From NCBI GenBank assembly GCA_000507305.1, contig DF240050.1:79624-143623 (forward strand): a stretch of 64,000 nucleotides of DNA, written 5' to 3'. Numbering within the stretch: position 1 is the first letter of the stretch; every line of letters begins with the position of its first letter. This DNA is from Breviolum minutum Mf 1.05b.01 (Eukaryota > Sar > Dinophyceae > Suessiales > Symbiodiniaceae). The position numbers and the translations under genes were made by a program. Shown here piece after piece: positions 10,382-21,819 of the stretch. A model generated the notes under the pieces. That model had not been told where the DNA came from. It saw nothing but the letters and a program-made list of their open reading frames with translations, and searched no databases.

Positions 10382-13300
10382 GAGAACAAACATAAGCTTT
10401 TTGTGGGCAGCTTACCGTTTGGAACCTTAATCAAATGGAACATGTCCGGTTACATACTGTTGATGGTTCAGAAATCCCATTCCCAACCACCTGGGATGTG
10501 TAAAAACCCTTCGTAAATAACGGGATAAACTACCAACCTCAACTGGTTGGCTGGATTTTTGAACCATCAACACAGGGCCCATGTAATGGAATATTTGATG
10601 GAAGAAACTGCAAATGGGTACTCTTTGAAGCGTACCCACATTTTCCGTTTGGTGTTATATATCGGAAGTTTGCGGCCATTTGGAGTTTCCCTCTCTGAAA
10701 TCAACATAGCACTTGAAACACTACGGTTGGCAGATGCGTTTTCCTTTTGGGAAGACCTCTTATTATTCTGGGTCGGTGCTATGTTAGTTTTCCGAGGTGT
10801 ATTTGTTGAATCAAACCAACACTATTGCATAATTTCACCACTTAGAATCAAAAATTTGCAGCATTGCGACATATTCTAATTCAGCCAGCGACGGCGGTTT
10901 CATCCATTTTAATAGGGTCTTCCATTATAAACCATCCATTTTGGGGTGTTTCCCCTATTTTTGGAAACACCCATCTAGTTGGATATACAGGGTCGCTAAA
11001 TTTAAATGCAGTGATATGAAATAACTGGGGGGCCCTTTTTTCTTCCAGGATGCTGGTCTTGTTGTGAAGGTGAAGGTGTAGGTTAAGGATACCTTCCTTA
11101 CTGACGATATAATTATTATTATCCTTGTGGTGACTGGTTGGAAAAGGTTTTTGTATTGCATCCCCAACTGTTACTTAGATGTGTTTTTTCTCCATTGCAA
11201 AACAGGGGGTGGGACTTTCATGAAGCTATGTTAGTCTACTATAAGTTGTCTTTCTTGTTCCCTCATTGGTATTCAATTCCAAACCAAACTGGGATACTTC
11301 GAACAGGTTTTCCCCTGCTTGGAAAGGTTTTAGAATTTACCCTCCCTGGACCTAACAGTTTGCACCTGAAAATCGATGCTTGGAAGACGATGGTTTCCTT
11401 TTTTTCAGGAGCCAAGTGAGTTCCAGGGTCAAGGTAGGCCCCTGCGATCGTTATAAATGACAGTTGGTTATAAACTACCGTTATAAATGTCGGTACAGAT
11501 AGGTAAGTGGGGTCAGAAAACCCTACTAATAGATACCAATAGGGGCTACCCTCCAGGGAACTAACATATCTCACCTGAGAGGAAAAGGAGACTCATCGAC
11601 TCAAAAGTGTTTTGGGAAGGGAGGTGTTAGTTCCCAGGAGGGTATTTCATCCTATTTATTTATTTCTGGTTTTCCGGTGCCCACCTTGTACAAGATCACT
11701 ACCCATTTTGCCTGTCCAACCAAGGTAAAAGGGGAAGATAGAACAAAACTTGGATGTCCTGTTTGGTTGGGTTTGTCAGGATCAATGGTTAGGATCAACG
11801 GGTTATAAGGTATGTAATATATAACTTATAACCTACTTATATAAATAGGATATGTTGGGGATGAAATAACCAGAACCTACTTATTTACATGGAATATATT
11901 ATGGATACAACCCACGGCGAAGCCCAAGGGCACACAGGATCGTCGTGAAGATCCTGCCAACAAGCACGGCAGATACACCTGCCAGGTGTGTGGAAGGCAA
12001 GGTGGTGGTGACGCTGGTGCGTACCAGCATAAGAGGTCACATTACCGCCTCGCTTCCTGGGTCTACTGGCAGCAAAATGAAAAGAAGGCCTGGAAGGAAT
12101 GCGTCACTGAGGGCGCAAGATGGGCGAAAATGCTGTCAGAAAATGACAAGGCCGGCCCAGAAGACAGTGAAGCTGTTGGACAGGCAAAGACTAAGCAAAA
12201 GGGGAAACCAGGACCACCCCCTGTAGCAAGAGCAGATCCACACCGCAATCGGCACTGGAAAGACAACCAAGACCCAGAGGCCGGGTCGGGCTCTGATCTA
12301 CTCACCTTTGATCCTAACTTCCACGCAAATCGGGACATCCATGACATCCATCCGCAGGTCTTTGTTGTTGCCTCCTTTCCTAAGGTCGGACATCACAGAT
12401 GAAGAGATTGCTTCAGCCTTTGGCGCTTATGGCACCCGGGATGTTTTTTTGGGATCAGGAATTTGCCGTTGATTTATTCAACTACTGGGTGGTGGCAACT
12501 CAAACATTTTATATTTTTACCCTTATTTGGGGAAATGATCCAATTTGACTATTTTTTTTCAAATGGACTGGTTCAACCACCAACTAGACTAGTGTTTATT
12601 TGGGTGGTTTCCGGTGGTTTGGATTCCGTTGTTGGATCCCCGAAAATGAAAGGGATTCTTACTTTCCGATTCAAATCCCAAACCCAGCAATTTACCATTA
12701 CCCATACCATTCATGTATGGTATACTTACCTACATTTAGTTGATTTTTATGGTAAATGTCACTAAATATACCTTTCATCCCATGGATCCGTCATGGGTTA
12801 TGTACTTGAGTTTTGTTGTTTATTTACGTCAAGGAGTCGTTGTGTTGGATTCCACCTCCACAAAATTATATCTTCTGTCAACCCTGAAGAAGGGAACCGT
12901 TTCGAAAAGGAAAGGATCGTCTCCGAAGCATCATTTTTCAGTGGCTATATCAGTTTTTTGAGGGGGGGAGTGAGGATACATCAAATCAAAGACGTGGGTT
13001 GTCCGCCTTCTTATGATGTTAGTGGAAAATAAAGGTCTAGGTTAGGATCCCAGAGCCAAAAAAATGTGAAGATTCTACTTGGATGTCCCAGGAATTTAGT
13101 AAATGGTCAGTAAATGGGTTATTTCACCTTAGTTGCTTATAAATGGGATATATTGGGGCGAAATAACCCACTGATCCTAACCTTTTACTAACTTCCAACG
13201 GGACATCCAAGTTGAATTTTCTCGAGGGATTTTTGTTCATGGTAGTGCCAGTCACTTTAACCAGGCAAAAAACTAAATTGCAAAACCAAGCAAGCCTTTT

Positions 13301-16300
13301 GGATTTTGTTTGAACATATATGGATATACCAACATATACTGGATGGCGGTTTCAAATATTTTTTTATTTTCACCCCTACCTAGGGAAATGATCCAATTTT
13401 GACTAATATTTTTCAGATGGGTTGAAACCACCAACTAGTATATCTTTTTCAGAAGATGGGCCATTTGGGAAAAAAAGGGGGAAAGCTGAAGGATATCTTC
13501 AAAAAGCATGCCGTCGTACCCCCCCCCGAAAGTTGACAGTTGACACCAAACATAGCAATAATTGAAGCCGGAGATACATGTTCGAAAAAATCCTCATTTT
13601 GGGTATCTATTTTATCTACGTTAGTTTTCGGGGGTGTACACCCCGGAAGATTAACATGGAACATAATTCCTTGGAGGTTTGGTTCAGATCATTTTCCTTT
13701 CTAAATGGGTGATTTGTAGCTTCCAGCCGTTCATCTTCCAGGGTGTACCTTTTTTTTTGCTCCGTTTTTGCTCCCCAACTTTTTTACCCCCATCAACTAC
13801 CGTGACTTTTTGTAATATGAATCCATAGAGGTTTTGCTTTAATAGGAAGCAGTGGCTTTTTATTTCAGAATCCCAGGCCCACACAATGGGACTGACTGGT
13901 GTATTTACCTGAGCAATGAAAAAGTTGCCTTGTTGTTTAGGGTACATAGGGCATATAATGGGCATATTAGCCGGTTATGTCGGGATTGTCATAAACCATT
14001 GTATGGATCCCTATTCAAGAACCAGTATAATGGAAAGTAAGAGTGTTTTTTTCATGGCTCACCTATGTACCTGAAAACCCCCCAAACTACCCAATGTTCG
14101 TAGGTATATTGACCAGCCTTTTTTTGAGAGTGTTTTAGGATTTGTTTACGAGGTTATTTTTTACTTTCTACCATGGGATTCATCACCATTAACCACCATT
14201 TGGGGGGTCCAACCATCTTGGGAAAATCTAAGATATAAGATAGGTTGCTATCCTGATTTCAGGAACTCCTGGTTTTTGTTTTTCCTCACTCAATTGCTGA
14301 CTAAGTTTTGTGGGGGACGTATATATTTCCTTGTACAAATCCATGAGTGTGGATATCCCCAAACGTAGGTAGACACCCACGTACTATACAACTAAGACCA
14401 TATTAATAACTTATGTATGTGGAGGACATAAATCCTCATATATCATGTATAGCAAACATATTAGCAAACATGCATTGAAATTGAACATATTTTGCCATCT
14501 CCAAAAAAATCTAAGTTGACCTTTTCCCAACACACACGGGAGGACGACCATCTCCCCACCAATGCATCCATCCATCAACAACGTATTGAAAAAACCCATG
14601 GATCATCAAGAACTTCAGGTATCTAACATGGAGGAATCCTCACATATGTAAGCTGTATTAGTAAGGCATTATGTAAGGGGAAACTCCGCTGTGAATAAGG
14701 TATATACAAAACCCCTGAAAACTAAGATGACAATGGCAAAACAAGCATTTTGAATGTGTATCTAATTTTAAGAATCTGGATTTTCCAGCCAGCCATGTTA
14801 GTTGACTGGAGGAAAGCCTCCATTTTTGGTACCTCCAAAAACTTGTTGGGTTTTCACCGAGAGCTGTGTGACAGGTACTGTTGTGGAGCACCATCTCATG
14901 AAGGGAAAGTCCACCTCTGGCCAGGCCTTTGATTGCGTTTTGCTGTGGGTGTTTGGTTGATATTTAACCATTGGGGGTGATGAAACAAGCAGCAAATGAA
15001 TGAAAATTTGAGGCATTTCCCTGAAATTACTGTTGATGGAAGAAAATCCGGCTAACCAGTTGATATGCAGAATCCCATTATTTACAGGGTTTTATACATC
15101 CCAGGTGGTTGTTTGGGACTTCTTCCATCGACAGTATTTAACCATTTGGAAGGCCAATTACACTCCTTGAAACCACCTAAAAATAGGCTAAAAAAACGCC
15201 CTAGTTTAGGAAACGATGGTATTCCAACCATCCATTTTCAGTGCTTTTGCTGTTAGTTCCAGGGAAGGTAACCATGGGAAGTAAATCACTTAAATCACCA
15301 GCAAATCATCACTTGACACACCTTAACTTGGATTTTTGTTTGGTGTTTGTGTTTCTTTTCGGACTCGATCCCATGGGATGAAAATCACCACGAAAAAACA
15401 CCTTTTCAAGTTTGGTGAGATCCTCGGGGTTTTGAAAGGAAGGGCAATGAGAACAAAAATCTGGCGACAAAAACCATTGGTGGTGTTTTTTGGTTAAAGT
15501 GTTCAAGAGATATGTTTTGGTTTTCCAAAGATATGTTTTTTCTTTGGTGGTGTTTTTTTGGTTTTCCTTTTTCAACAAAATATACTAGTTTCGGTCTTGT
15601 TGATTATGGTTTTAAGACAATTGTTTGTTTGGTCCTTTCGACCTTTCTGGGGGTTCTTTTTGATCCAATGTGACGGACAGGTGTTTTTTTGAACCAAGTG
15701 GGAAGTGGGCCAGGATTTTATCCTCCCAGCAACATTTAGGCAAGTGTTGCGGTTGACTGGTTGGTGGCAACTCAAATATTTCTTATGTTCATCCCGATCC
15801 CTGGGGAAATGATCCAATTTGACGTTTATATTTTTCAGATGGGTTGAATTGAAACCACCAACTAGTTGATAGGGATCCTCAATGTTTCAGCCTCTTGGCC
15901 GCCGCAGGGGACTGTTCCCGAAATCGGGGGGCAAGTTAGGCCTACTGTTCAAGGGTTTATGTTATGTGAAACGTTTCAGGGAGTGTAATTCACCAATATG
16001 TACTGTATATATGATAGATATATAAAACATTACATATAATATATACATAATATTCATATGTATAGCTATTTCTTGTATTTTTCACACCAATTGTTTTGCG
16101 TGGCAAAAAAAGTTTCCCTTTAAGAGGTGTTTCTACCCTCGCTGTCAGGCCTGTGCCTTCGTCGTCTTGGATAGGCAGCGAAGTCGAAGTCGCCGTCGTC
16201 CGCCGTGGGGTGGATTCGTTGGAAGCAAGCAACGAAAAGACACTGGAGCAGTGATCAATCAAGGGACCCTGAGGTTGGTTGTGTTGTGTTGATTTTTTTT

Positions 16301-19300
16301 TGGAGGGGGGGATGAAATATTTTCCTGGAAAGCCAAGTGCCCTATTTTTAACGCAATAGTTGCTGGTTTTAGGGGTAGTTTGTTGCCTAAGAAAGTAGGA
16401 CACTTGGCGTTCCAGGTTGGCATCATATACATTAGGCAACTCAAATATGTTTTGATGTTCAACCTTATTTGGGGAAGATGAACCCATTTTGACTAATATG
16501 TTTCGAATGGGTTGAAACCACCAACTAGTATATATCCTATCTAGTTTAATAGTCCGGGATGATTCTATAAGCCATGACAGAAGGATAAGGATCTGGAAAA
16601 AAAAACAAGCACTGGAATGGAATGTCACAAGGGTTTGCTGTTTTGCCACACCTTTGGTGGTTCCCCTAACTTTGGCTTAGAACAAACCTCTTCTTGGGCG
16701 GTTCAGACCAGCTACAGTGCCAACTTTTGAATGCTGGTGTGTGTTTTAAACAAGTTTTTTGGGAGGTGTTGAAAAAAATCATATGAAACGGTTTCCTTAA
16801 ATGGCGGTACCCCCCAAAATGCTCATTTTTAGCAGGGAAAACCCCATGGTTGTTGGGGAACCCACCATTTTTTAGGAAACCCCCATATATTCAAATGAAT
16901 TTTTCATCATTCAAAGTATTTCTGCGGATTGGGTCATTTGTAGCGAGCATTTCCCTCTCCATTTATACCTAGCAGGTGCCCGACCTTGGTGAAAGAACCT
17001 CCCTATAAATGGCTGACAACAGATGGGTTTCACTGTTTTTTTTCACCCCGAAATAAGTGGAGTTATAACTTTTTCGCCCTACTTATGACAGGTTTTTGGG
17101 GGCCCACTTTGTAAGTTGATCCCATGATTTACAGTGTTTTTCTACCATGCCAGGTGGTGCAGAATTTCTTCCATCAACGGCATGAGTCAGTAGCTATAAA
17201 CCACGCCACTATGGTGGCAACCTCCCTTTCCAATGCTCGGGCTTGCCAGTAAAGCTGCGGGTGACAATGCGATTGCATCCATGGACAACCTCTTTTCACC
17301 ACGGGAGGCGAATTTGTGAAGTTGTGTTGGAAAAATTAAAAATTGCGGAAAGTTTGAGATGCGAACTTTGCCCCAAAGTTGTTGGTGAATTATGGGCAAA
17401 TGAGCAATGGGCAGTGGTTGATGGAGGAAATCCTGAAAACAAATAACAGTTGAGACAAGGTCAAAACTGTTGTAAATAATTGGATGTTTGCATACCGCCC
17501 CGGGAACGATCACAAAACCCACATGGGGTAAAGGAAAATCATCGACTCAAGAATTCCTTCAAAAGGGGATATGTTAGTTCCCAGGAGGGTATATCAACTG
17601 GTGCAGGATTTCCTCAACCGATAGTGTCTCGACAAATTATAGCGACATTATAGCGACCATTCACTGCCAGTCGGTCACCCAAATGGTGGTGAAAAGATTG
17701 AAAAGTAAGGTAATTCCTCCAAAATGTGGCTAATTCAGGTTTTGGAATTATATACCCTAAGAATCCAAACCCTTCCCTAGAATTGTTTTTTTTCGGGATC
17801 CAATCCCATCCTCAGTATATCTCAAGATAGTCCTGGATTCTTGGGGATAGTAATTTGCCCAGTTTTTTGAACAGTATCAATGATGCCGGCCCTCCATAAA
17901 AGTCCCACAAGAAGCATCAAGGTTGAGCCCTATCTACATATATCTGACATATCTTTTCATGCAGGAAGTGGGGGTAAGGGCCTAAAACTATCAACAGAAA
18001 GGTGATGGTTTGTAAACACATGTATGGGCGGGGAGTTATGAAACTATCATTCAGGGTACAGGGTTTGGAATTCCTTAGACCGTTTGGAGACAGAGACCCT
18101 AGTTGTAGCTGGATTCACTCCTTGATCTTTCTCCAGTTTGGTTCCTAGATGTTTTTTTTGTAAATATTTCACACCTGGATCTTATGGAAATATCTTGATT
18201 GAACCTAAAATTGGCATTTGACCATGCAAGTTTTGGAAGATGAGTTTGCCTTCTGTGAAATCACCATTTGAAGTTCCATTCGCTTATCATCTAGGATGTC
18301 ATTTGTTTCATCTTAGATGGTCAGTGATTTCAAGGGAATTAACATGTTCCAAGCTTGTTAACTATACAGATACCTACTAGTTTCTTCAAAGTCCTGACCT
18401 CGTAGCTGCTCATCTGTCAAAATATTATATATATATACATATTATATTGCATGGCCTTTAACAGAGACTGTAAAAGATGGCAAGGAAAATGATGCGTGCC
18501 GTGTGAATTTTCAGATTAGAAGGTACTCGGAGGATCATCCCACTTAGGAAGTAGTTAATAACCCCCATTTATAAGCCATTTAGGCCGTTTGGAAGCGGAA
18601 TAACCCCAGCTAAGGGAAGAAACGAACCATGGTTATTAACCATGTATCCAAGTCATGGGATGATCCTCCAAGTAGAAGCTACTGAAAAGATGGTCCCGAT
18701 ATCAGGTAAAAGAATCGAAAGTGTTACCAATCATCCACCTTCTTCCTATACTTTGTAAGCCAAATTGCAACAAAATCATCAACAATTACAGGAAATCTCC
18801 CCAAAATAAATAGAAATCACCTGGAAAACATTGGAAAGTACCATTTTTTTGTTTGAAAAAACTGGATGGTTGGTTTTTAGGGGTTTCAAGTTGATGGAAA
18901 TGAACTACAGACTTTGGCCACAAAAAGCCGAAAAAAAAAACACGGTTTTCACCGCAAGGGGGGCACGCCGATCCGTGTGTCTTGGGCGAAGAAACCGGGA
19001 GCCTTCGGAGGCGAAATTGGGGGGATTTTTGTGATGCGGTTTTCCGGATGAAACTAACAGCGAGCTACTGTTGATTCTAAGGTTGTTTCAACACACCTTT
19101 GGAACACACCCCTAAACCTTTACCAACAGGCTGTAAAAGGATTCCTTTCATAGTGGGCTAGGGGGATTGCCTGGGGTGTGCTCTACGGGTGTGTTGTAAC
19201 TTTGTTGGATTGATGGTTCAGAAATCCGGCTATATAACCAGTTGATATAATAGCTAGTCATTATCCCATTATTTTCAGGTTTTTAGCACCATCCCAGGTG

Positions 19301-21755
19301 GTTGTTTGGGACTTCTGAACCATCAACAGTAGGTGGTGGTTTCATTTGTTTCTTGATGGTGATTTCAATTATGTTTTTATGTTCATCCCGATCCCTGGGG
19401 AAATGATCCCCAATTTGACGGTTGCGCATATTTTTTTGGTGTGGGTTGAAAAAAAAAACACCAACTAGTTTTTGAATTTCACCCTTAGATCTGGAAGATT
19501 CCCATTTTTGATGAATATGTTTGTTGAAAGGGGCCGTGCTGAAAGGAAGCTTCACCTTTCACCCGTTGCTGCCACTGAAAATTGATGGTTGCTTGGAGGA
19601 TCATCCCATGACTTGGATACGTGGTCAATAATCATGGTGATAGTTTTTGTCCCCCTAAGTATCGGGTTCCCCTTCCAAACGACAAATTTGGCTTATAAAG
19701 GGGGATGATCCTAACCACTTACGAATCCTGGGATGATCCTCCAAGTAAGCAAGTTCCAACAGACCCCGAGAGAACATGCCCAAAAGGTACCTACAATACA
19801 AATATCTGATCAAATTATAGCGACCTCACACGACCAAAAACCCCAAAAGGTAGCTATTGATCCAGTTACTAACTACTTACGATACCTGGTACTGGGAGAC
19901 CATCCTCCTAGTTTCAGGGTGAAGCCAACCTTGGGACTGAGATGGGAGGTGACTTCTGCGCGAAAAAAAACCTGAGATTTTTATATGGTCCGGTTTAGTT
20001 TAGTAAGAAACTTCTGTTTGTGCTATGATTTTGTTCAAAACTTGGTGGGTCGTTGCTTTTCGTTTCATGTTGTTTATTTTTGTTTCCTTCTTATATGCAG
20101 TCGGCATGGTCATCCTTTAGCCCCAAAAAGTTGAGGTTGTTAACATGAAAGCAAGGCCTTTTGAAAGGAACATCCTCCATTAACACCTTCATTTTCTGGG
20201 CTCCCGCCGTGAGTTTCCAGGGATGTATTTGAAGTTGATTTGGCTTGTAGAAGAATTCACTGCAGAAACCGGCAATGACTGAGTTTCAAATGAATTTCAT
20301 TAATTCAAATTTGTTGATTTTTTGTCCAAAATCTTGCTTTCATAACACCGCGCGCAGGTGGAGGTTATGGCGGTTGCGGTGGCTATGGTGGCTGCGGTGG
20401 CTGCGGTGGCTATGGTTGTGGTGGTTGTGGTGGTTGTGGTGGCTGCGGCGGCTGTGGCGGCTGTGGCGGCTATGGCGGCTGCGGCTGTGGCGGTTGCGGT
20501 TGCGGCGGATGTGCCTCGACATCCTATGTTCGGGTTGGTGTAAGCAGCTCTCAACCTTCAGGCTCCCTCAGATATGCGTATCTTTGTTCGTTTAAGGTGA
20601 TTTTTTGCCGCAATAAAACCACCATTTGGGAGAATATGTTTTTTGCTTGTTCCAAGCATCTTGAGCAAATCTAAGATATGCGCATGTGGTGGTTCAGTAT
20701 CCGGGAATTGTTCTGACTTCAAAAGTTTGGCCTGCAAAAAAACTGTGTTGGTGAATTGCATCCGCCGAATCTTTAACACCTAACCCCTGAAAATAGGCTG
20801 AAACTTGTGCCAAAAAGACAATGATTTCATCGTCCAACTGCATCAATTTTCAGGGGTGCATTATGTCTGGTCATATTATAATTTGAACAGATTATGTTGG
20901 TTTCAGGATCGGTAGGTAGTTTATAGGTGATCCTTGTCCCCAAAGGATCGAGTTAGTCTAGATATAAACGGCTTGGAAGGTTTACCCCCTCAAGTAACGA
21001 CGTATCCTAAGAGGGGGTCCCATCCTCCGGGGGATGTTATGGGACCCCTATCAATGGCCGGCCGAACATACATGGTTTCACTATAGGGGCTGATTTCAAC
21101 CTAGGTAGGGAACCAATTTTCACCAGACGTTTCAGGTACCTAAAATGGAGGAATCCTCACCTGGCAGTATGAATTGCGGCTTATGTGAAGGACGTTTCCC
21201 ACCCCCAAAATAGCCGTAGATTAAGGTTCAGCATACCTGAAACTTTTGGTGAAAATTGTAGCTACAAGTGACTCCACTCCAAACCCAGATTCACCACTGA
21301 GACAAAAACTAGAATCAAAGGTATGTGTTTCACCCTGTGACCACGGCAAGTTCAGGTGGTGGTTGTGGCAACTATGGCGGCAACTATGGTGGGAACTGCG
21401 GTTGGGGTGGCAAGGGTGGTGCTTGGGGTACCAACTGGGGTGGCTGTGGTGGAGGCTGGAAAGGGGCGGGATGTACTTGGAGGATCCTCCCACGTAGGAA
21501 GTGGGTAATACCCAACCCTAAGGATCCAATCACCTTGTCAGATGATGATTGGGGTGTATAATCACCTCCGAAACGCATGGCATTTAGGCTCTACCATTCT
21601 CAGAAGGTGATTGGATCCCTAGGTCAAGGTGATCGGCTTGGTCCACTAACTGAGAGTTGTTATGGCCTGAATTTGGTTTATAAATGGTTACTAACTACTT
21701 ACTAAGTGGTGTGATCCTGCAAGTGGGCGAGATTGATTTCGGATCTGGAAGTTGA
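10382..21755 (+). CDS. RRM plus Gly/Cys-rich RNA-binding protein, nine exons
   Basis: Exons: 10382-10416, 12385-12431, 14875-14924, 16149-16174, 17250-17304, 18959-19010, 20358-20537, 21356-21472, 21724-21755. They total 594 nt, 197 codons plus TGA, and every junction keeps phase. Residues 5-85 form one RRM: RNP2 KLFVGSLP, helix 1 DEEIASAFGAYG, RNP1-like SGQACAFVVL, helix 2 AAGDNAIASM, last strand GGTPIRVSWAKK. Residues 88-149 are a Gly-Gly-Cys/Gly-Gly-Tyr tail, then a Gly/Asn/Trp stretch (GGNYGGN, AWGTNWGG), ending EIDFGSGS. Known proteins of this build bind single-stranded RNA in splicing or mRNA control. Donors are GT (3), GC (4) and GA (1); all acceptors are AG. The start codon and N-terminus are upstream and not identified. 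Exon 5's GA donor (17305) is the least certain boundary. Confidence 0.85.
10457..10575. repeat. Family D TIR element (CTGTTGATGGTTCAGAAATCC)
   Basis: Lies in intron 1 of the RRM gene. TACTGTTGATGGTTCAGAAA at left and TTTTTGAACCATCAACACAG at right, with the internal pair CACCTGGGATGTGTAAAAACC / GGGATAAACTACCAACC. Confidence 0.8.
11547..11644. repeat. Family H TIR element
   Basis: TACCCTCCAGGGAACTAAC..GTTAGTTCCCAGGAGGGTA, TA-flanked, with the inner GGAAAAGGAGACTCATCGACTC. Confidence 0.8.
11908..12402 (+). CDS. C2H2 zinc-finger open frame inside an RRM-gene intron
   Basis: A GC-rich open frame ending at TGA 12400-12402. It contains a textbook C2H2 finger, YTCQVC, 12 residues, then HKRSH, followed by aromatic YRLASWVYWQQ and a charged Lys/Pro-rich tail. 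It lies wholly within intron 1 of the RRM gene and cannot be spliced into that RRM without breaking it; the next RRM exon's acceptor overlaps its 3' end in another frame. It could be a nested gene, or a fragment of a retroelement protein carrying a zinc finger. A splice at CCGCAG|GTCTTTG (about 12359) is possible. No start codon is certain. Confidence 0.5.
   Translation, partial: QPTAKPKGTQDRREDPANKHGRYTCQVCGRQGGGDAGAYQHKRSHYRLASWVYWQQNEKKAWKECVTEGARWAKMLSENDKAGPEDSEAVGQAKTKQKGKPGPPPVARADPHRNRHWKDNQDPEAGSGSDLLTFDPNFHANRDIHDIHPQVFVVASFPKVGHHR
12487..12587. repeat. Family A TIR element
   Basis: In intron 2 of the RRM gene. GGGTGGTGGCAACTCAAAC..TTCAACCACCAACTAG. This is the CAACTCAAA sub-type of family A, shared with 46164, 42342 and 58884. 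Confidence 0.8.
13078..13211. repeat. Family C TIR element (CTTGGATGTCCC)
   Basis: CTTGGATGTCCCAGGAA..ACTTCCAACGGGACATCCAAG, with the inner block GGGATATATTGGGGCGAAATAACCCACTGATCC. Confidence 0.8.
13339..13438. repeat. Family A TIR element
   Basis: CTGGATGGCGGTTTCAAATAT..TTGAAACCACCAACTAG; TATA on both flanks. Confidence 0.8.
13910..14060. repeat. Family E TIR element with ACCT on both sides
   Basis: TGAGCAATGAAAAAG..TTTTTTTCATGGCTC. Flanked by ACCT on both sides (TTTACCT before, ACCTATG after), consistent with a 4-bp target-site duplication. The upstream flank resembles half of a family-F element, suggesting insertion into it. Confidence 0.7.
15757..15865. repeat. Family A TIR element
   Basis: CTGGTTGGTGGCAACTCAAA..TTGAAACCACCAACTAG. 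Confidence 0.8.
16324..16416. repeat. Family L TIR element (CCTGGAAAGCCAAGTG)
   Basis: CCTGGAAAGCCAAGTGCCC..AGGACACTTGGCGTTCCAGG, an almost perfect 93-bp palindrome in intron 4. A second copy is at 47730-47832. Confidence 0.75.
18526..18672. repeat. Family B TIR element
   Basis: CTCGGAGGATCATCCCAC..GGGATGATCCTCCAAG, flanked by TA; in intron 5 of the RRM gene. Confidence 0.8.
19081..19200. repeat. Family K element, near-identical to 61293-61413
   Basis: GGTTGTTTCAACACACC at left and GGGTGTGTTGTAAC at right. The interior (ACACACCCCTAAACC..GTGTGCTCTACGGGTG) is matched almost base for base 42 kb away. Confidence 0.75.
19592..19745. repeat. Family B TIR element
   Basis: CTTGGAGGATCATCCCATG..GGGATGATCCTCCAAG in intron 6. 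Confidence 0.8.
20358..20537 (+). repeat. Coding GGN-GGN-TGC tandem repeat (RRM gene exon 7)
   Basis: A G-rich array of GGT/GGC GGT/GGC TGC/TGT/TAT units between GCGCGCAG and G|GTGTAAG. It encodes about 18 short Gly-Cys or Gly-Tyr units. The last residues (ASTSYVRV) leave the repeat and keep frame into the next exon. Confidence 0.8.
21473..21723 (+). mobile_element. Introner: family B element forming the last RRM-gene intron
   Basis: This 251-bp intron starts GTACTTGGAGGATCC and ends GATCCTGCAAG. Apart from the leading GTA it is a family-B TIR element from end to end. Removing it joins ..GGA T to TG GGC GAG and continues the Gly-rich protein to a stop ten residues later. The right TIR supplies the AG acceptor; the donor GT is a G of the host plus the T of the flanking TA. 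Confidence 0.75.
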
Positions 21756-21819
21756 AAAGGGAGGGATTTTGGGATGACTTGGGTATCTAAAACCCCTTCA
21801 TAACCTTGGTTTTGAGTTT

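Noticed and set aside
12860..13030. Frame NPEEGNRFEKERIVSEASFF.. in RRM-gene intron 2
   Set aside because: Protein-like but with no convincing acceptor or donor, and it would interrupt the RRM between helix 1 and strand 2.
15900..15960. Possible exon (SASWPPQGTVPEIGGQV..) after ATGTTTCAG
   Set aside because: It would fall inside RRM-gene intron 3 and has no matching partner or clear donor; kept out for lack of support.
16018..16070. AT-rich tract resembling an origin or promoter
   Set aside because: Plain (TA)/(ATAT) low complexity beside a TIR element; nothing specific supports a function.
16110..16253. A C-terminal-looking frame (RPVPSSSWIGSEVEVAVV.. to ..EKTLEQ, stop)
   Set aside because: Overlaps the 26-nt RRM exon 16149-16174 in a different frame. 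The exon's RNP1 residues and phase fit the RRM better; the longer frame is probably chance.
20275..20595. Trp/Arg-, Val/Ala- and Thr/Ala-rich frames overlapping the Gly/Cys exon
   Set aside because: Other-frame shadows of the GGN-GGN-TGC repeat; only the Gly frame joins the RRM exon before it and the Gly/Asn exon after it in phase.
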